From contig NC_057762.1 of NCBI RefSeq assembly GCF_010389155.1, positions 3,645,513 through 3,709,512 on the forward strand: DNA of 64,000 bases, read 5' to 3'. The first letter of the stretch is position 1; every line of letters starts with the position of its first letter. Origin of the DNA: Erigeron canadensis (taxonomy: Eukaryota; Streptophyta; Magnoliopsida; Asterales; Asteraceae). This document shows positions 47,632 to 59,642 of the stretch, piece by piece. The translations under genes were made by a program, and so were the position numbers. The notes under the pieces were generated by a model, which saw only the letters and a list, made by a program, of their open reading frames with translations, had not been told where the DNA came from and made no database searches.

Positions 47632-50600
47632 ATGGATCAAAAACCAGAGGGTGAACAGACTGTCATAGACTCAGCACGTCAAACTGTTTTACCCATGGAT
47701 GACAAATTATCCTTGGAATCTTCCACACCAGTAAAAAAACTGCATATCCATGGAATGCAACATCTAGATGCTAGCCTTGTCACTCCAACACCTGAGAAGA
47801 CTGAGGAGACTGTAAACATGAGGGGCAGAAAGGAAACTGCTGAACTCCCAGAAAAGTGAGTTGCTCTCTAAACACAAAACTACTGTGTCTCAAGACGGTT
47901 AAATTTGTGCACAGGCCGGCTTTGGTTGGCCATTAAACAACTATGTTGAAAGCTTTATTTTTTTATAAAGTAATACATGTCATACATATGACCAAAAAAA
48001 GTGTATGCTCTTAATAATAGTTTGATTATTTGAATGATACGATAACAGAGCTTGTACCGTTAAATGAATATACACTTCAGACAAACTTTGACCTGTTTTT
48101 CTTTATTGGTAAACGGCGGCTTATGACTCTGCTATGATATTTTTTTCTTCTTGTTTGACCTGATAGAGTTAAAAATTTGGATATAGTCTACATTGACCAA
48201 TATATAGTTAAAGGAAAATGATAAATCCTTCTAATAAAACCTCCTAACTATAAGATCATGACATGTGGCAAAATCAAGAGTTAATATTAAGAAAGAGAGT
48301 TAGTGTAATCCACTTGTCATGATTTGGAAGTTTTAGGAGGATTGTTGTGAAGATCTTTAGGAGGATTAATCATTTTCCATAGGTAAGTGGATCAAAATTG
48401 GCACTTCTAGCTAACCAAGGTTAGTGTAATCTGTAATGACTTTTCTTTTGAGTTTTATGCCAGATACAAACTTCTTTCAGAGCTTTTTGATGGTATGACT
48501 ACTTCAGTGAGGCTCCTTAATCTGCGTAAGCAGTTACCTATATTTCATTATATATGCCGGCAAGTTGAAACACTCACAGGAAGGTAAATAACAATTGGAG
48601 CCTGTTTGTATGTTTGTTTTGGTTTTCTATTCTATATATTGTCACATATATCACATATTGTCTATCAATATGTAAGACACATTAAGACGAAGGTCTCTCT
48701 ATCCTTGTGTAGGGGTATGGCTGTCGACATCTTACCTCCCCTACCTCACATACCTTTGGGATGGGGTATTGTTGTTGTGTTACATATTGTCTATATCAAG
48801 AAGTTCTTTGTGAGTAAAAGGCTGCAAAAGAAGTGACCGAGTTAATATGTTTTAACTTCCCTTTTATTAGAACACAGTCATTCAGTATATCCACTTGTGT
48901 TTTTCAGGAAGTTCTCGTACATAAATCTTGCACAAATGAAGTTCATTCTTCCTGAGGCTGTTCAGACTGATAAGATCTTATTACAAAATAAGAAGACATT
49001 TTGCATGGAGCCACACTTAAAAGTTACATTTGTCTTTGATGTCATAGAAGGTCACACCGAACCCTCCGATTTTCTAGCTCTTTCTCGTATCTTTTCCTCC
49101 AGGCTCTTGAAGTTTGTCAGCCTACATTCAGAGGTAATTCTGTCTTTTCTGATATTAGCCGCGTATAAATTCTACATTCTCAAATAATCCTCACATCTAA
49201 TTGACTCGATAATATGGGAATATTGTCAGTATGTCTTCAAATAATATCAATTCTCATGCTAACTAAGCACTTGCATATGTGATCTTTCACGGGCCTTAAA
49301 AGCTGTCTAGCAGTAGCAGTGAGTGACAATGTTGACTTATAATCTTATAACTTCATAAGTGAATTGAGGTTGGTTGTGTTTAATCTCAAATGTTGAATTG
49401 GTTAAACGGTGAAACTTGAATGTCACTCAAAGTCTGATGTTTTACAATCTTTTATTTTGTTTCATTTAAAGCATTCTATTGTCATTGTGCTAATGTTGCT
49501 GTAATCGCATTTTAACATGTTAAGCATTCATCAAACATTCAAATTGGGCAAAAAAATGGTTGTGGATCAACAGTTCTGCCCCTTTGTCAAGTCGCACTAA
49601 AAATAGAGGTGTTTCAACCTAAACCTGTTTTGACCCGTTATTCAACCCATTTGTCCGAGCCACCTGATCAGCTGAATAGGTCAAACTGGCGAAACAAGAA
49701 GGTCACTCAAAGTCTGATTTTGTGCAACCTTTTAATTTGTTTTATTCAATAGTTTTATATTGTTATTGTGCTAATATTGTTATTGTAATTGTATTTAATA
49801 CATTAATCTTTCATAAAACATTTAATTTGGACAAAAATTGAATGTGGGTCAACCTGTCTGGTTCTGTTTCTAATTATACTAACAAAGAGTTGTTGACTTG
49901 TTTCAATTTAAACCTGTTTTGACCCATTAACCAACCTGTCAAATCAGTTGAATAGGTTAAATGGGTGAAACTGGAATGTCACTCAAAGTCTGATGTTATG
50001 CAACCTCTTAATTTATTTTATTCAAAGATTTATATTGTTATTGTGCTGATTTTGTCATGATTTATGTAACACATTAATCATATATATAATATTTAAACTG
50101 TACAAAAAATAATTGTATATCAACACGTTCAGACCTCTTTCCAATCGTACCAAAAAAGAGTCGTTCCAGCCTAAATCTGTTTTGACCCGTTATCCAACTC
50201 GTACAGCTGAGCCACCCATCTGTTACCTCTACATTTGGTTTAGGGAAGTTTTCAGATATTATACTTACAAGTTATAACTGAATTAGGATTGTGACATCCC
50301 CGAGGCTGAACTTCCGGAGCCGTTTAACCGAAAAGAGATCACAGTTTCTGCAAACGTTTTGTCTTTGGGTTCATCGACGAAAGCGCTCCCAAATGTCAAT
50401 GAAGCTGAGCTACGTGCGCCTTCTCATTTTTCACCATCTTTTAGGAGATACTTTTCAGCTAAAGATGTTAAAGATTTAGCCGAGACTGAACTCTCACCAT
50501 CTCCACTTTCACCTTCCCTACTTAAATCTGACATCACAGTTAGTAAAGAAACTGGTTTCAGTTCATATTCAGATCCAATTAAGAACGAGAAAGTTCTCCA

Positions 50601-52366
50601 AGTTGCTGCTGGAGATACACCGTTGAAAAATCCATCAGTTCATGGTGAAATAACGATCGAAACTCCAGACATGTCAACTCCAAAAAGATCAGTACCAACT
50701 GAAGACAAGCTGAAGAGCATGGTTAGCCAGAAATCAATGGCAAGCAGTTTATTTGCAAAGAGGTTCCTGGATTTTTCGAAGACTGATGATGGAGATGAAG
50801 TTTTGGAGGGGAAAACCACATCTACAAGCGATCTCTCTGTGAAGGTACAGTTCTGAGACCTTTTTTTTTTTTTTTAAATTTTAAATTTGGAACTTTATGA
50901 TGCTGTGATATTGATATGGATAATGTGTACACTTTGCCTGTACCTGTTGGACTAGCCAGGTCTATGGCCTCATGACGAAAAGATAAAACTGAAGTACTTT
51001 TGTTTGTGGGTATAATATAATGTACACAAGGTATTAGACATCTAACATATCCTCAGTTGAACTATTGAAGTAAGTTTCTGATAGACATGACAATATTGAC
51101 CCATTTACATAATAAAGGGCATGTGGTTTCATACTCCATATATGATTTGTAATGTGTTCAACTGGAAAAGCTTAAAAATTAGAAAAAAATCAAACACGTT
51201 AGAGTTGGAAGTTGGCACAAAAGGTATTCAAACACGTGCAACCTGTTATAACACATATTTTATATATTATAGATAAATAAGCGGAGGTTGGTCAATTTGG
51301 TTCGAATCTGTTTTGACCTGTTACTTAACTTCCTTAGTTTTGCTGATTCTAGTTTTGTGCTATCTAAGTTTGTCTACAGCTTGATAAGTCTTATAAGAAC
51401 CTACTTTTTCGGTTTTAGGAGGAGAATCAGATCTGTTTTACTTCCAAGAATGATGTCAGCACCCAAAGTGGATTAAAAGCACATCGACCTGCATCTGGCT
51501 TATCTGATATTGCCAAGACAATTCATGACATATTTCAGTCTGCACATTGTTCTTCAATGACAGAAACTGAACTTGTTTACAAAATCTTGGTGAATAACTT
51601 AGACATCATAGATAGAGGTATGTACAGTTATTTTTGGTTTCATATTATTTGTAGTTATTTTTACCATCAAAATCAATTTTTTGTCTCTTTGAACAGGAGA
51701 GGTTGAAGAACAGATTGAGCTTCTCGTGAACAAAGTACCAGACTGGATTAGCAAGAAGGTTGATCTTAGTGGGGATCTCATGTACAAGTAAGTACTGTTT
51801 TATAACTGGTGACTCAATACAACGTTTTTAGTGGTGAAAAGATGGGCAGGTCGGATGGGCTGGGTAACTGGTTTTGGTTGAAATGGGTTTTTCTGGAGCA
51901 GGTTCATACATGCAGTATTGGGTTGCCGATTGATAATTGAATTCTTGTTTGTTTCCAGTATTTTTAATAGTTGACGTGTTAACAGAAACTATACCCTTTT
52001 AATAATAATCTAATTTTTTTTATGAAGCAATATAGGAGGTCTTATGAATGAAAAAATGTTTTTCCTGGGCGACTTTTGACCCATGTGATTCAGTTTCTTT
52101 TCAACTTGCTTTTATATATCACCATTGTGACCTATGAACAATAAAACTAACCCAAATCAAACCACTCACTAGTAATCTGGTCAAAAGTTTTTGGAGTAGT
52201 TGCATTAGGAAGTGAGTGTTAAGTTTTGGCAGCAGTAAAAAAATTTGATTGCGAAGGTGTTGTGCTATCGTTGATGCTCGCATCCTTGTTCACGAACTAA
52301 TAGCTTTTATTCTACAGTATCACCGGAGGTTTAACGTTGAAGTCCATCACTGAAATGCTTGCATAG
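47632..52366 (+). CDS. CDT1: CDT1-like DNA replication licensing factor
   Basis: Loads the MCM2-7 helicase at replication origins with ORC and CDC6, in the nucleus during G1; plant CDT1 also affects plastid division. Seven coding exons (47632-47855, 48464-48583, 48908-49133, 50287-50844, 51419-51617, 51697-51787, 52318-52366) join into 488 codons plus stop, within the range of Arabidopsis CDT1 proteins. Residues 1-74 are a loose tail with SSTPVKK and VTPTPEK, possible CDK sites. The CDT1/geminin-binding-type domain starts with KYKLLSELFDGM and includes RKFSYINLAQMKFILPEAV. A disordered middle follows (residues about 190-400), then the C-terminal winged helix (SDIAKTIHDIFQS, ETELVYKILVNNLDIIDRG, VPDWISKKVDLSGDLMYN). 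The start is the first ATG after the acceptor (MDQKPEGEQ). The 3' UTR may be spliced (about 52385-52890). Confidence 0.93.
48213..48378. mobile_element. GGAAAATGATTAAT-type MITE (CDT1 intron 1)
   Basis: Left GGAAAATGATAAATCCTTCT and right AGGAGGATTAATCATTTTCC are strong inverse complements; the interior has CCTCCTAACTATAAG and GACATGTGG. About 166 bp. No clear flank duplication. Confidence 0.65.
48690..48778 (+). mobile_element. TTG-tailed SINE fragment (CDT1 intron 2)
   Basis: AAGGTCTCTCTATCCTTGTG, then GTCGACATCTTACCTCCCC and a short ATTGTTGTTGTG tail match the 3' half of the SINE at 39725-39990. 5'-truncated. Confidence 0.5.
49393..50235 (+). repeat. Tandem repeat of about 280 bp (CDT1 intron 3)
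   Basis: Three head-to-tail units. The phrase TCACTCAAAGTCTGAT recurs at 49423, 49703 and 49979 (spacing 280 and 276 bp). Each unit also has TGTTATTGTGCTAAT or a close variant and CCTGTTTTGACCCATT-like words. The array ends with ACCCATCTGTTACCTCTAC, resembling the termini of the GAGGTGGCAA-type MITEs, so it may be a MITE whose interior amplified. Non-coding. Confidence 0.75.
51828..52160. mobile_element. GAGGTGGCAA-type MITE, degenerate (CDT1 intron 6)
   Basis: Left TTAGTGGTGAAAAGATGGGC followed by GGTCGGATGGGCTGGGT, as in other copies; right end unclear. Confidence 0.3.
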
Positions 52367-52423
52367 TTACACAACATGCTCAAGGTTGGCAGTCTTGTAA
52401 CAGTATCTCTGTTTATTTTGTTT

Positions 52424-52762
52424 AAAGGTGGCAATATGAGTTAGTTGGGAGGGCTGGCTAAGGGTACAACCGGGCAATGCTGGCTGACCTAAACTGCTTT
52501 TTGGCCCAAAAATCTAATTTCTTCTATAAAGGTTGGTGTTTTTAAGTATGGTTACAAATCATCTCAACAATGATCTAACTTTTTTTTGAATAAAATGATT
52601 TAGGTCGTTTTATCCCGAATAAACACTTTATCAAGTTTCAATGTATTCATGTTTCACCCATTTTCTTATCTGATTTTTAAATGTATCCGTTTGACCTTTT
52701 AGCAGTTAAACATGACTTGTATCGACCCAGTCGTTAGTAAATGGGTTAAATTGGCCACCTAT
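52424..52762. mobile_element. GAGGTGGCAA-type MITE downstream of CDT1
   Basis: Left AAAGGTGGCAATATGAGTTA and right GGGTTAAATTGGCCACCTAT are inverse complements over the terminal 10-12 bp. About 340 bp, probably within a 3' UTR intron. Confidence 0.5.
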
Positions 52763-52989
52763 AATTCATTAACTTGTCCATATGCTCAGCAAAAGTTTAT
52801 ACAAACCCTTTTTTTTGCCAAGCTCCAAATGACCTAGAGCTACACCCATCTCAGAAATTGTAATGACTTTGACTTGTTTGCTTTTGAACAGGGGATTCCA
52901 TGGTGGTCGAGTATTATTGGGTGACTTTTGGTAGCTTGGAGAACTTATAACCTAGGAATCTTTCATGGTGAAAAATTGTACGAAATTTG

Positions 52990-53780
52990 GCATTGGCCGG
53001 ATATTGTTGTGTTTTGTCAGAGGTCTTGCCAAATCAAGACTGCTAGCTGATTAAAAATTTGTATTGATGAAAGTTACTCAGCTGAGGTGCTCACCAGTGT
53101 TCTTTTTTTTTTTTGAACACCAATTGTCCAATTGTGTAAATTTAGTGCTGGTTTTTCACAAAGTGAAAGGTGACACAATAGGTAGAAAAACTAAAAATAT
53201 ATACCGCCAACACGAATATATGTCATCTCACTTCTCCATATCTCATCCATGTAACGATTGGATGTTCTTTAGGCCGTCTTCGAGTTTTAAAAGGCCTTGT
53301 ACGAAAACATTATCAGAGTCTTAAAAACATAGATAAAAATATGATAGTCCTAAAAGGATTATAGTTAGTCTTTTTTATTTCTGTTGAGATAAACATTATT
53401 TTCTTTATCTTTTAGAAACAAAAAGTTATTTCTTTCATTTGGTGGTGGTCTTTTTCAAAGGCAGTACTATCTAGTGCAGAGGCATTTCATTTGATGGTCA
53501 TAGTTTAAATGAAAAAATTATAAATTTTTTTTTACATTTTTACATTTATTAATTAAAAAAAAAAACCATGCGAGGGTAATATCTTTTAAAGGATTATAGA
53601 TGACAGAAACAGGAATAAATAAAAAAACACACAATCTTCATAAGAAAGTAATATATTACATTAATTAATAAAGATTATTTGAATGCCACAATTAACTCAA
53701 TTAACGATTGCGTTTATTCAATTATTTCTATCGTTTATATATAAACAGACGTTAATAAGAACTATTTTCCATCTACACAA
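52990..53780. other. Spacer between CDT1 and the defensin-like gene
   Basis: Contains the CDT1 3' flank and AT-rich DNA with several homopolymer runs. No gene or clear transposon ends found. Confidence 0.4.
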
Positions 53781-54427
53781 ATGGGGAAGAAAAGCATTCA
53801 AATGAATTTAATCATTGTTCTTATGGTTCTTACAGCCACATTTGTATCAGCAACTACTGGTAAACTAATATAGTTTTTCAGATATTAAACTCTTTTTATG
53901 TTCTCTACTTATAATGAAAATTATATATTTTTAGTTTTCTTGAGATTGTATGTAAATATTGTAATGATCTTAATGATGTCAAACAATAAGTATTAAGTTT
54001 CAGAATGTGCCAAAAATGTGTCTGATGTCCTTTTCTTTTGTTAATCTGTTGATATGAAACCATCCCATTATTTATTCGCATTAAGCCATAAACGGGGTAC
54101 AGAACTTCCTCCAAAAGCCTAGCTCGATAAAGGCGAAAACAACTAGACTTAGAAAATACTAACCAATCCCATATTTGACTGGTGTGGTATCTTAAGATTC
54201 GTTAATGATAACTATTCGTTTAACATTTGTTATAAATTAATATAATTGCAGGGTTGGAAACGAATGGTGATGGGAAAAAATATTGCACATTTTTAGAATG
54301 TACCATGGGAGCAGGTGATGGGTTTTGCACCAAAGCATGCATTCCTCGTGGTTGGACCCATGGTCAGTGTTTGTACCTTCCTGGTCAAACCGGTGACACG
54401 GGTAACTGCTGTTGTTTCACACCTTGA
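53781..54427 (+). CDS. Defensin-like secreted cysteine-rich peptide
   Basis: Two exons (53781-53859 and 54252-54427) give 84 residues. Exon 1 encodes a signal peptide (MNLIIVLMVLTATFVSA core). The intron is phase 1 and splits a Gly codon just before LE, as in the minus-strand gene at 34797-35733. The mature part has eight cysteines: C-x4-C-x8-C-x3-C-x9-C-x12-C-C-C. The C-x3-C step suits a defensin-like fold, but the three adjacent cysteines at the end replace the usual C-x-C...C. Frame and splice sites are intact. Probably secreted; target unknown. It converges with the plastid protein gene 350 bp downstream. Confidence 0.7.
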
Positions 54428-54777
54428 AACCAAACTGGGTTGGAGTCCAGAATTACAGGTGCAGGAGTAATGTTTTTTTTCTATCCTTTTTTTTTCACAT
54501 TGATTTGTTGGTAATGGAAATTTAAATACAAAATTATATCTATTAGTAATAGTTTTTTTTTCAATTAATATGCAGCCATAAGTACAAAAAGAACACATAC
54601 TACTAGACACTTCTTGCTTTAAAATAGCTATAATATACAAAGCTCAAAATCAAAACGACAATAAGGTGAATGTATACATTATATACAGTGCTCAAATAAC
54701 ACATACCTATTGTCAAAAATAACATATTTGCTGAAGTAACAACTATACACACATACATAATAGTGTAATGTACGTGC

Positions 54778-57700
54778 TCAACTTTTCCCAGACTTGAGTT
54801 CCCGTGCAAGTAATAGTAACCCGATGGTTGCAAAACCAGACAAAACCGTGGATCCGTAAAATGTGACAAGTAAAGCTCCACGCAAAGACTACATGCACAT
54901 AGAACACATATCCGACATTATATTATTTTATGATGAAAGTATATAATTCGATATGCATATCTTCATAAAGGCGCACACGCTAACATATTAGTTGTTTATT
55001 TTAGCCAAACCCCTTAACCTAGAATCACAAATAGAGTATGCTAGTGCACAAGTTTCAAGCACGCGCTGGGATCAAAATTGCTGAGCTTAACTAGTTCAAA
55101 ATTGCCGAGCTTAACTACTTTTGAAACGCACGCGCTAAAAAACATGGACGGGAATAACTGTGTTCCCTAACCTAAATAGGCCTCCCGAATGGGCTAAACA
55201 CGGCCTCACTGGGGCTTCTATTTTGCGTTTTACTTTTGAACAAGAATATTTGCAGTTGATAAAACTTTTTCCTTTTTAACAAAATATTTGACTAAATAGA
55301 TTTAACTTATTACTTTATTCTATAGACAAATAAAGTTAAGCAAGCAGCCCTATCGTGACTTAAACATCAAAGCTGGGGAATCAAATACCTGGGCAATCAA
55401 AGCAGCATTTTCATTTGCATACTGGAATGAGCTCTCTGGTACATTCTGTAGTCCTTGACTTATTTCCCATGAAATAATCCTACAATTGTGTTTTTATACG
55501 GCTATATACCGGTAAACATACATGAAACAAAATACATATTTAATGATAGAAAATACCCGTAAACAAAGGCGATTACTGCCCCAATGTAAGCTTTTTCTCG
55601 TGTTAATTCAACCTGAAGCTCACCAAACTGCAAAACAAAATACAATCCAATAAAATTACCACTTTTACTGCCACAAGACTTTTAATTTTCCAAAAATCTC
55701 ATTCGGTTTACAAAATTCTAGAATACCTTGAACATCCGAGTTTCCCCTTTCGACTCTTTATCTGTTTCTTCGGAAACAGGAATTGAAGAAAGAAGCTTCC
55801 CAATTGAAATCATAGCTTTGGAAATCTAGACCAATACAAAACCATAATATTTTTTATGTTTCAGTTTTTTTCTAATTGTTAAATGAGTGTATCGAAAATG
55901 GGATAAAGGTAAAATTAAGAAAGTGGGTCGATCTGGTCAAGCATGGCCAGGAGTATTAATGAGAAAACTTTCTAACTCCTTTTATCTAAAGAGTTAGATT
56001 ACTAATATTGTTAATTGTTAACCATATATATATCACATATATAAAGTTGGAAAAAACTGTAACATAGGACAAAACAACCCATTTCGACCAATACCAAAAC
56101 ATTTATCCGCCCTGCCCGTCTTGTCACCTATAATAAAGGTGTAGTAAATTCGCAAGGATTCTTTTGATATACAGATAATTAAAGGTTCAACAAGTTACCC
56201 TCTGTAGTTCACCTTGTCCATATTGTCCCATTGACTGAAACCTCCTTCCAGCAGAGGTCAACCGTTTGCCCAATGCTAATCAGTAATAAGATATAAATCA
56301 GCTAAAAGGGCCCACACATGAAGAACTGTATGCAAAGTTGCAAACCTTTCTCTTTTACTCTTGCCTGATTTGTTGTTGCTGGTCAGCGAGCTGAATAGCA
56401 AAGGAAGATTATTGACTAAAGCTGTTGAAGTCGACGTATCGGCCGACTCCCATGCTCGAGATATATTTAACAATGTCATTCCAAGCTCTTGTCCACACTG
56501 ATTATATAATGAAAACGGTGAGTTCACATAATCATACGCACTTTGCCATATTATAAAGTCTTGGAACAAAAACACACTTTTGGCTTTTAAATTCAAACCT
56601 TATCACATGTAAATATGCAATACTATGAAAGTTCTCAAATTTTTCGAAAGTAAGCCAACGCTTCACCAAGAAAGAGTACGAATTAACGTACATCATATGT
56701 TTATGATATGAAATTTATGACACTGAATTTGAATGTAACTTACAAAGGCTTCACATAATTTTAGTGTACTCTCCTATGGTTAATCAATACGCCAAGTCTC
56801 AGAATGTATATCAAATGTCAAGATATCTTTTTATTGATCGATTACTTTTGTTCGTGGAACCAGAAACTGCATTACACTTGAGAACTGGTTCACTATTTAG
56901 TATTTAAAGACTTAACAAGCTAGTACACAACTACATCTATGGAAACTCAAGTTGGCATGTGGTATTGTATTCTTGAAGTGTTCTTTTTTAAGAAATAAAA
57001 ATCATAGTGACATTTAATTATTAGTTTTCAAGTCACAATCACTTTCCGGTACTTAAAATTTCGGTTTAGTGAAGCCGATTCACAACGGAAAATTACAGTA
57101 CTCCTATACAACCCCAATAATACTAAACTACTCCATGCCAATATTTGAAAATTAGCTGATTAATTAAGAGTCAAATAACCAACTTGGATAATCAGTTGTT
57201 TAGGGGCAACTACAACAAAACCAATTCTGACTATCAGATTATCCAATGATACTCAGACTGTGGCACTATCCTAGGTGGGCATGTTTGCTACTCTCCCCTA
57301 CTCTTTAACACACACCCCCGGATAGAGGCAAGACTGTCTATGTCTCAACTCCCCCATACCCCGCATGCGGGGATTGGGTTTTAATGTTGTTGTAGATTAT
57401 CCAATGATTCGAAGATCAATTCTAAATGTAAATCCTTATAACTTGCCAAACACTCGAGTTTATTATAACCTCAGATAACATAAATAGCAATATCTCATGG
57501 TGATCCCAAACACATGATCACTTTCAAGCTTCAAAACACATTGCTACACCCACCCACACACACAAAAATTCTTGAACCAGAACAAGGACAATAAACTCTA
57601 TACCTGATCCATCACCGGCCCATTCGAGAGGTCGAAAGCAGCATCATTAAGCTACACAATTTTCTCACAAAAGTTAGTTACAACATTCATAACTAAAAAA

Positions 57701-58168
57701 ATAAAAAGAGAAGACAATTAGCTCATTTTTAAGTTGATAAAGCTCATAAGCACAATAAGAACTAACATCTAAACGAAGATCATTGGGCAGCAGAGAAAAG
57801 TAATCAGGTGGAAGAAGATTAAAACTTTCCTGCAAATTACATCCAATTTCTTTTTTAGTATAATTTAAATAAAAAAGAGAGTAAAACCAGTAAAAAATTG
57901 TTAGTATAAAGGTTACAGAAAGTTCTTGAAGAAGAAGGACTTGTTGGTCAAGTGAATCAGATGATGATGATGATTCTGTTAGAGCTTTTGCTGTTAATAA
58001 TAAAGATGGTTGTTTGAATGTGTGAATAAAATGGATTTTAGGAGTGAAATTTGATGGGGTTTTATGAAAGTTGTTAATGGTGGAAGAATGCGGCGGCGGC
58101 GGTGGTGATTGTGACGGTGGTCGGAGAAGATGAAGAAGCAGAGATGTTGATGATGTTGATGATGACAT
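54778..58168 (-). CDS. Predicted chloroplast membrane protein, function unknown
   Basis: Nine exons (57917-58168, 57767-57829, 57604-57651, 56359-56497, 56199-56275, 55727-55825, 55557-55627, 55389-55479, 54778-54888) encode 316 residues in an unbroken frame. Residues 1-60 are rich in Ser, Thr and Pro and poor in acidic residues, like a chloroplast transit peptide. The middle part has LNDAAFDLSNGPVMDQCGQ, then GKRLTSAGRRFQSMGQYGQG, both of which I recall from uncharacterised plant plastid proteins. Two hydrophobic spans follow, about 239-256 (AYIGAVIAFVYGIISW) and 284-307 (LLVTFYGSTVLSGFATIGLL). The start is the ATG at 58168; the GTG 12 nt upstream is not used. No enzyme motif seen, so no function is proposed. 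Confidence 0.8.
55905..56135. mobile_element. GAGGTGGCAA-type MITE, degenerate (plastid-protein intron 5)
   Basis: Left AGTGGGTCGATCTGGTCAAG-like words and right CCTGCCCGTCTTGTCACCTA match the family. It lies within the intron between exons 5 and 6 of the minus-strand gene. Confidence 0.35.
57235..57395 (+). mobile_element. TTG-tailed SINE copy (plastid-protein intron 3)
   Basis: GGCAAGACTGTCTATGTCTC, ACTCCCCCATACCCCGC, GCGGGGATTGGG and a TGTTGTTGTAG tail match the SINE at 39725-39990 in the opposite orientation. Mostly the 3' half is recognisable. Confidence 0.55.
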
Positions 58169-58230
58169 TTTCTTGGCCACTGAAAATTAATGACCGTTTT
58201 TATTTTCTTTTGTTATTTATGTTTTTATTA

Positions 58231-58696
58231 CGAAAGATAGAATCCTTCTAACAAAATAGTCTAAAAATCCTTCTATTATTCTAAGAAGGTGATATGGTAT
58301 CCACTATCTCTATTTTTTTAATCTTGTCCCTGATTTTTTCACTTGTCATCATCCAATAGTTAAGAAGATTTTTAGGTCGTGTTTGTTTCACATAATCTTA
58401 TGGAAATTGATGGAATTGGAATTGAATTTCATTCCTTAGTGCGTTTGGTTGTTTAAATAAGGAGAAATCTCATTCCGTAGGAATGTAAACATTCCAACAT
58501 TTGATGGAATCTCCATTCCTTGGGATAGAGGAAGGAATTTGATTCATTTCGTCACTTGAATTCTCAAAAAATCAAAAACATTCCGTCAAATTCCATTCAT
58601 TTAGATTCTTTCTAAAGATTTCATTACTTCTAAAAACATTTTGTGAACCAAACGCGTCTTTATAGGCTATTTTATTAGAAAAATTAATCATTTCCC
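58231..58696. mobile_element. GGAAATGATTAAT-type MITE interrupted by another MITE
   Basis: The left part (58231-58376) has AATCCTTCTAAC, CTAAAAATCCTTCTATTATTC and CACTTGTCATC; the right part (58662-58696) has CTATTTTATTAGAAAAATTAATCATTTCC. Joined, they make one element of about 180 bp like 45838-46019. The gap is filled by the element at 58377-58661. Confidence 0.65.
58377..58661. mobile_element. MITE with GTGTTTGTTTCAC / GTGAACCAAACGCG ends, nested
   Basis: Terminal inverted repeats TCGTGTTTGTTTCAC and GTGAACCAAACGCGTC lie inside another MITE. The flanking words TTTTTAG and TTTATAG look like a degraded duplication of the interrupted TTTTTAGG motif. The interior is AT-rich with GGAATTGGAATTGAATTTC and complementary ATTCC words. 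Non-coding. Confidence 0.65.
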
Positions 58697-59642
58697 TTTT
58701 ATTATTATTATTATTATTATTTTACACTTTTTTTAATAGAATGTGTCCAACTAAAAATTAGTTTTGTAAAAGCATTGGTTTAAACATTGAAAATCAGATA
58801 AAATATTTTAAGTGAAGTGACAATTTATGTTTGTAAAAAAAAAAATTTTTTTAAAAAAAACTCTAGTAAAAAGATTGCATTTTCAAATACAGTTTTTGAT
58901 AACAAAAATTTATATTGAAAACCCAATGCAAAATATCTTTTAAAGTTAGATTATCTTATTTGTAAAGACAAGGTGTCTTTAATTGTCTAATGAGTTACCA
59001 CATAATATGCTTAAAATTCTTAGGATCTGTAAAAAGTCTTACAAATTTTTAAAATTTCACAATATCCTTGCATGCTTTTATATTCTATTTATATTATAAA
59101 AAAAGTAAGATAACATTCTACAAACATAAATATATAAAGGAAAATGCTAATTGAAACCCTTAGTACTTCACTTTACGTGTATAAAAAAATTGTACATTTT
59201 TATATTAAAAATTCATCCTCTAAATTTTATAGTTAGTGTACAATTAACTAATGTATCTTAACAACAGCCCTTAAGACTTTGTTTAACAAAACCCAAATAT
59301 ATTAGACCCAAAATACCATTAATTCCCATAACTATTAAGAATTTTGAACGCTTAAGGATATGGTCTTAGTATATAGATTACGAAATTGACTTGTTCCTTT
59401 ACTAAGGCACAGATTTTCACCTATTAATTTGTTAGTATCTGTTTAGTGCATAAAATATCAAAAGCAGTTTCTTCTAAACGAATAATAGGCAAGAATATTC
59501 CATATTTCCATGTTTAGACTCTGAAAACTCATGCATTATTTTCATTCAATTCTTTGTTGTTATTGACTAAAATTGTGTCAACTAACTATGAAAACATCTG
59601 GTAAATTGCTATATCTGTTTGTGTTATATAAATAAATAGGCA
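58697..59642. other. AT-rich spacer, nothing recognised
   Basis: Low-complexity AT-rich DNA with a TTA microsatellite at about 58700-58722. No gene or repeat termini supported, though a copy of an AAAGGAAAATGCTAATTG word at about 59139 recalls the GGAAAATGAT MITE family. Confidence 0.35.

Noticed and set aside
49393..50235. CRISPR-like array
   Set aside because: Units are about 280 bp, few, imperfect and in an intron of a nuclear gene.
58169..58180. Four-codon extension of the plastid protein from a GTG
   Set aside because: GTG is not a normal nuclear start; the ATG at 58168 is in frame and leaves a normal transit peptide.
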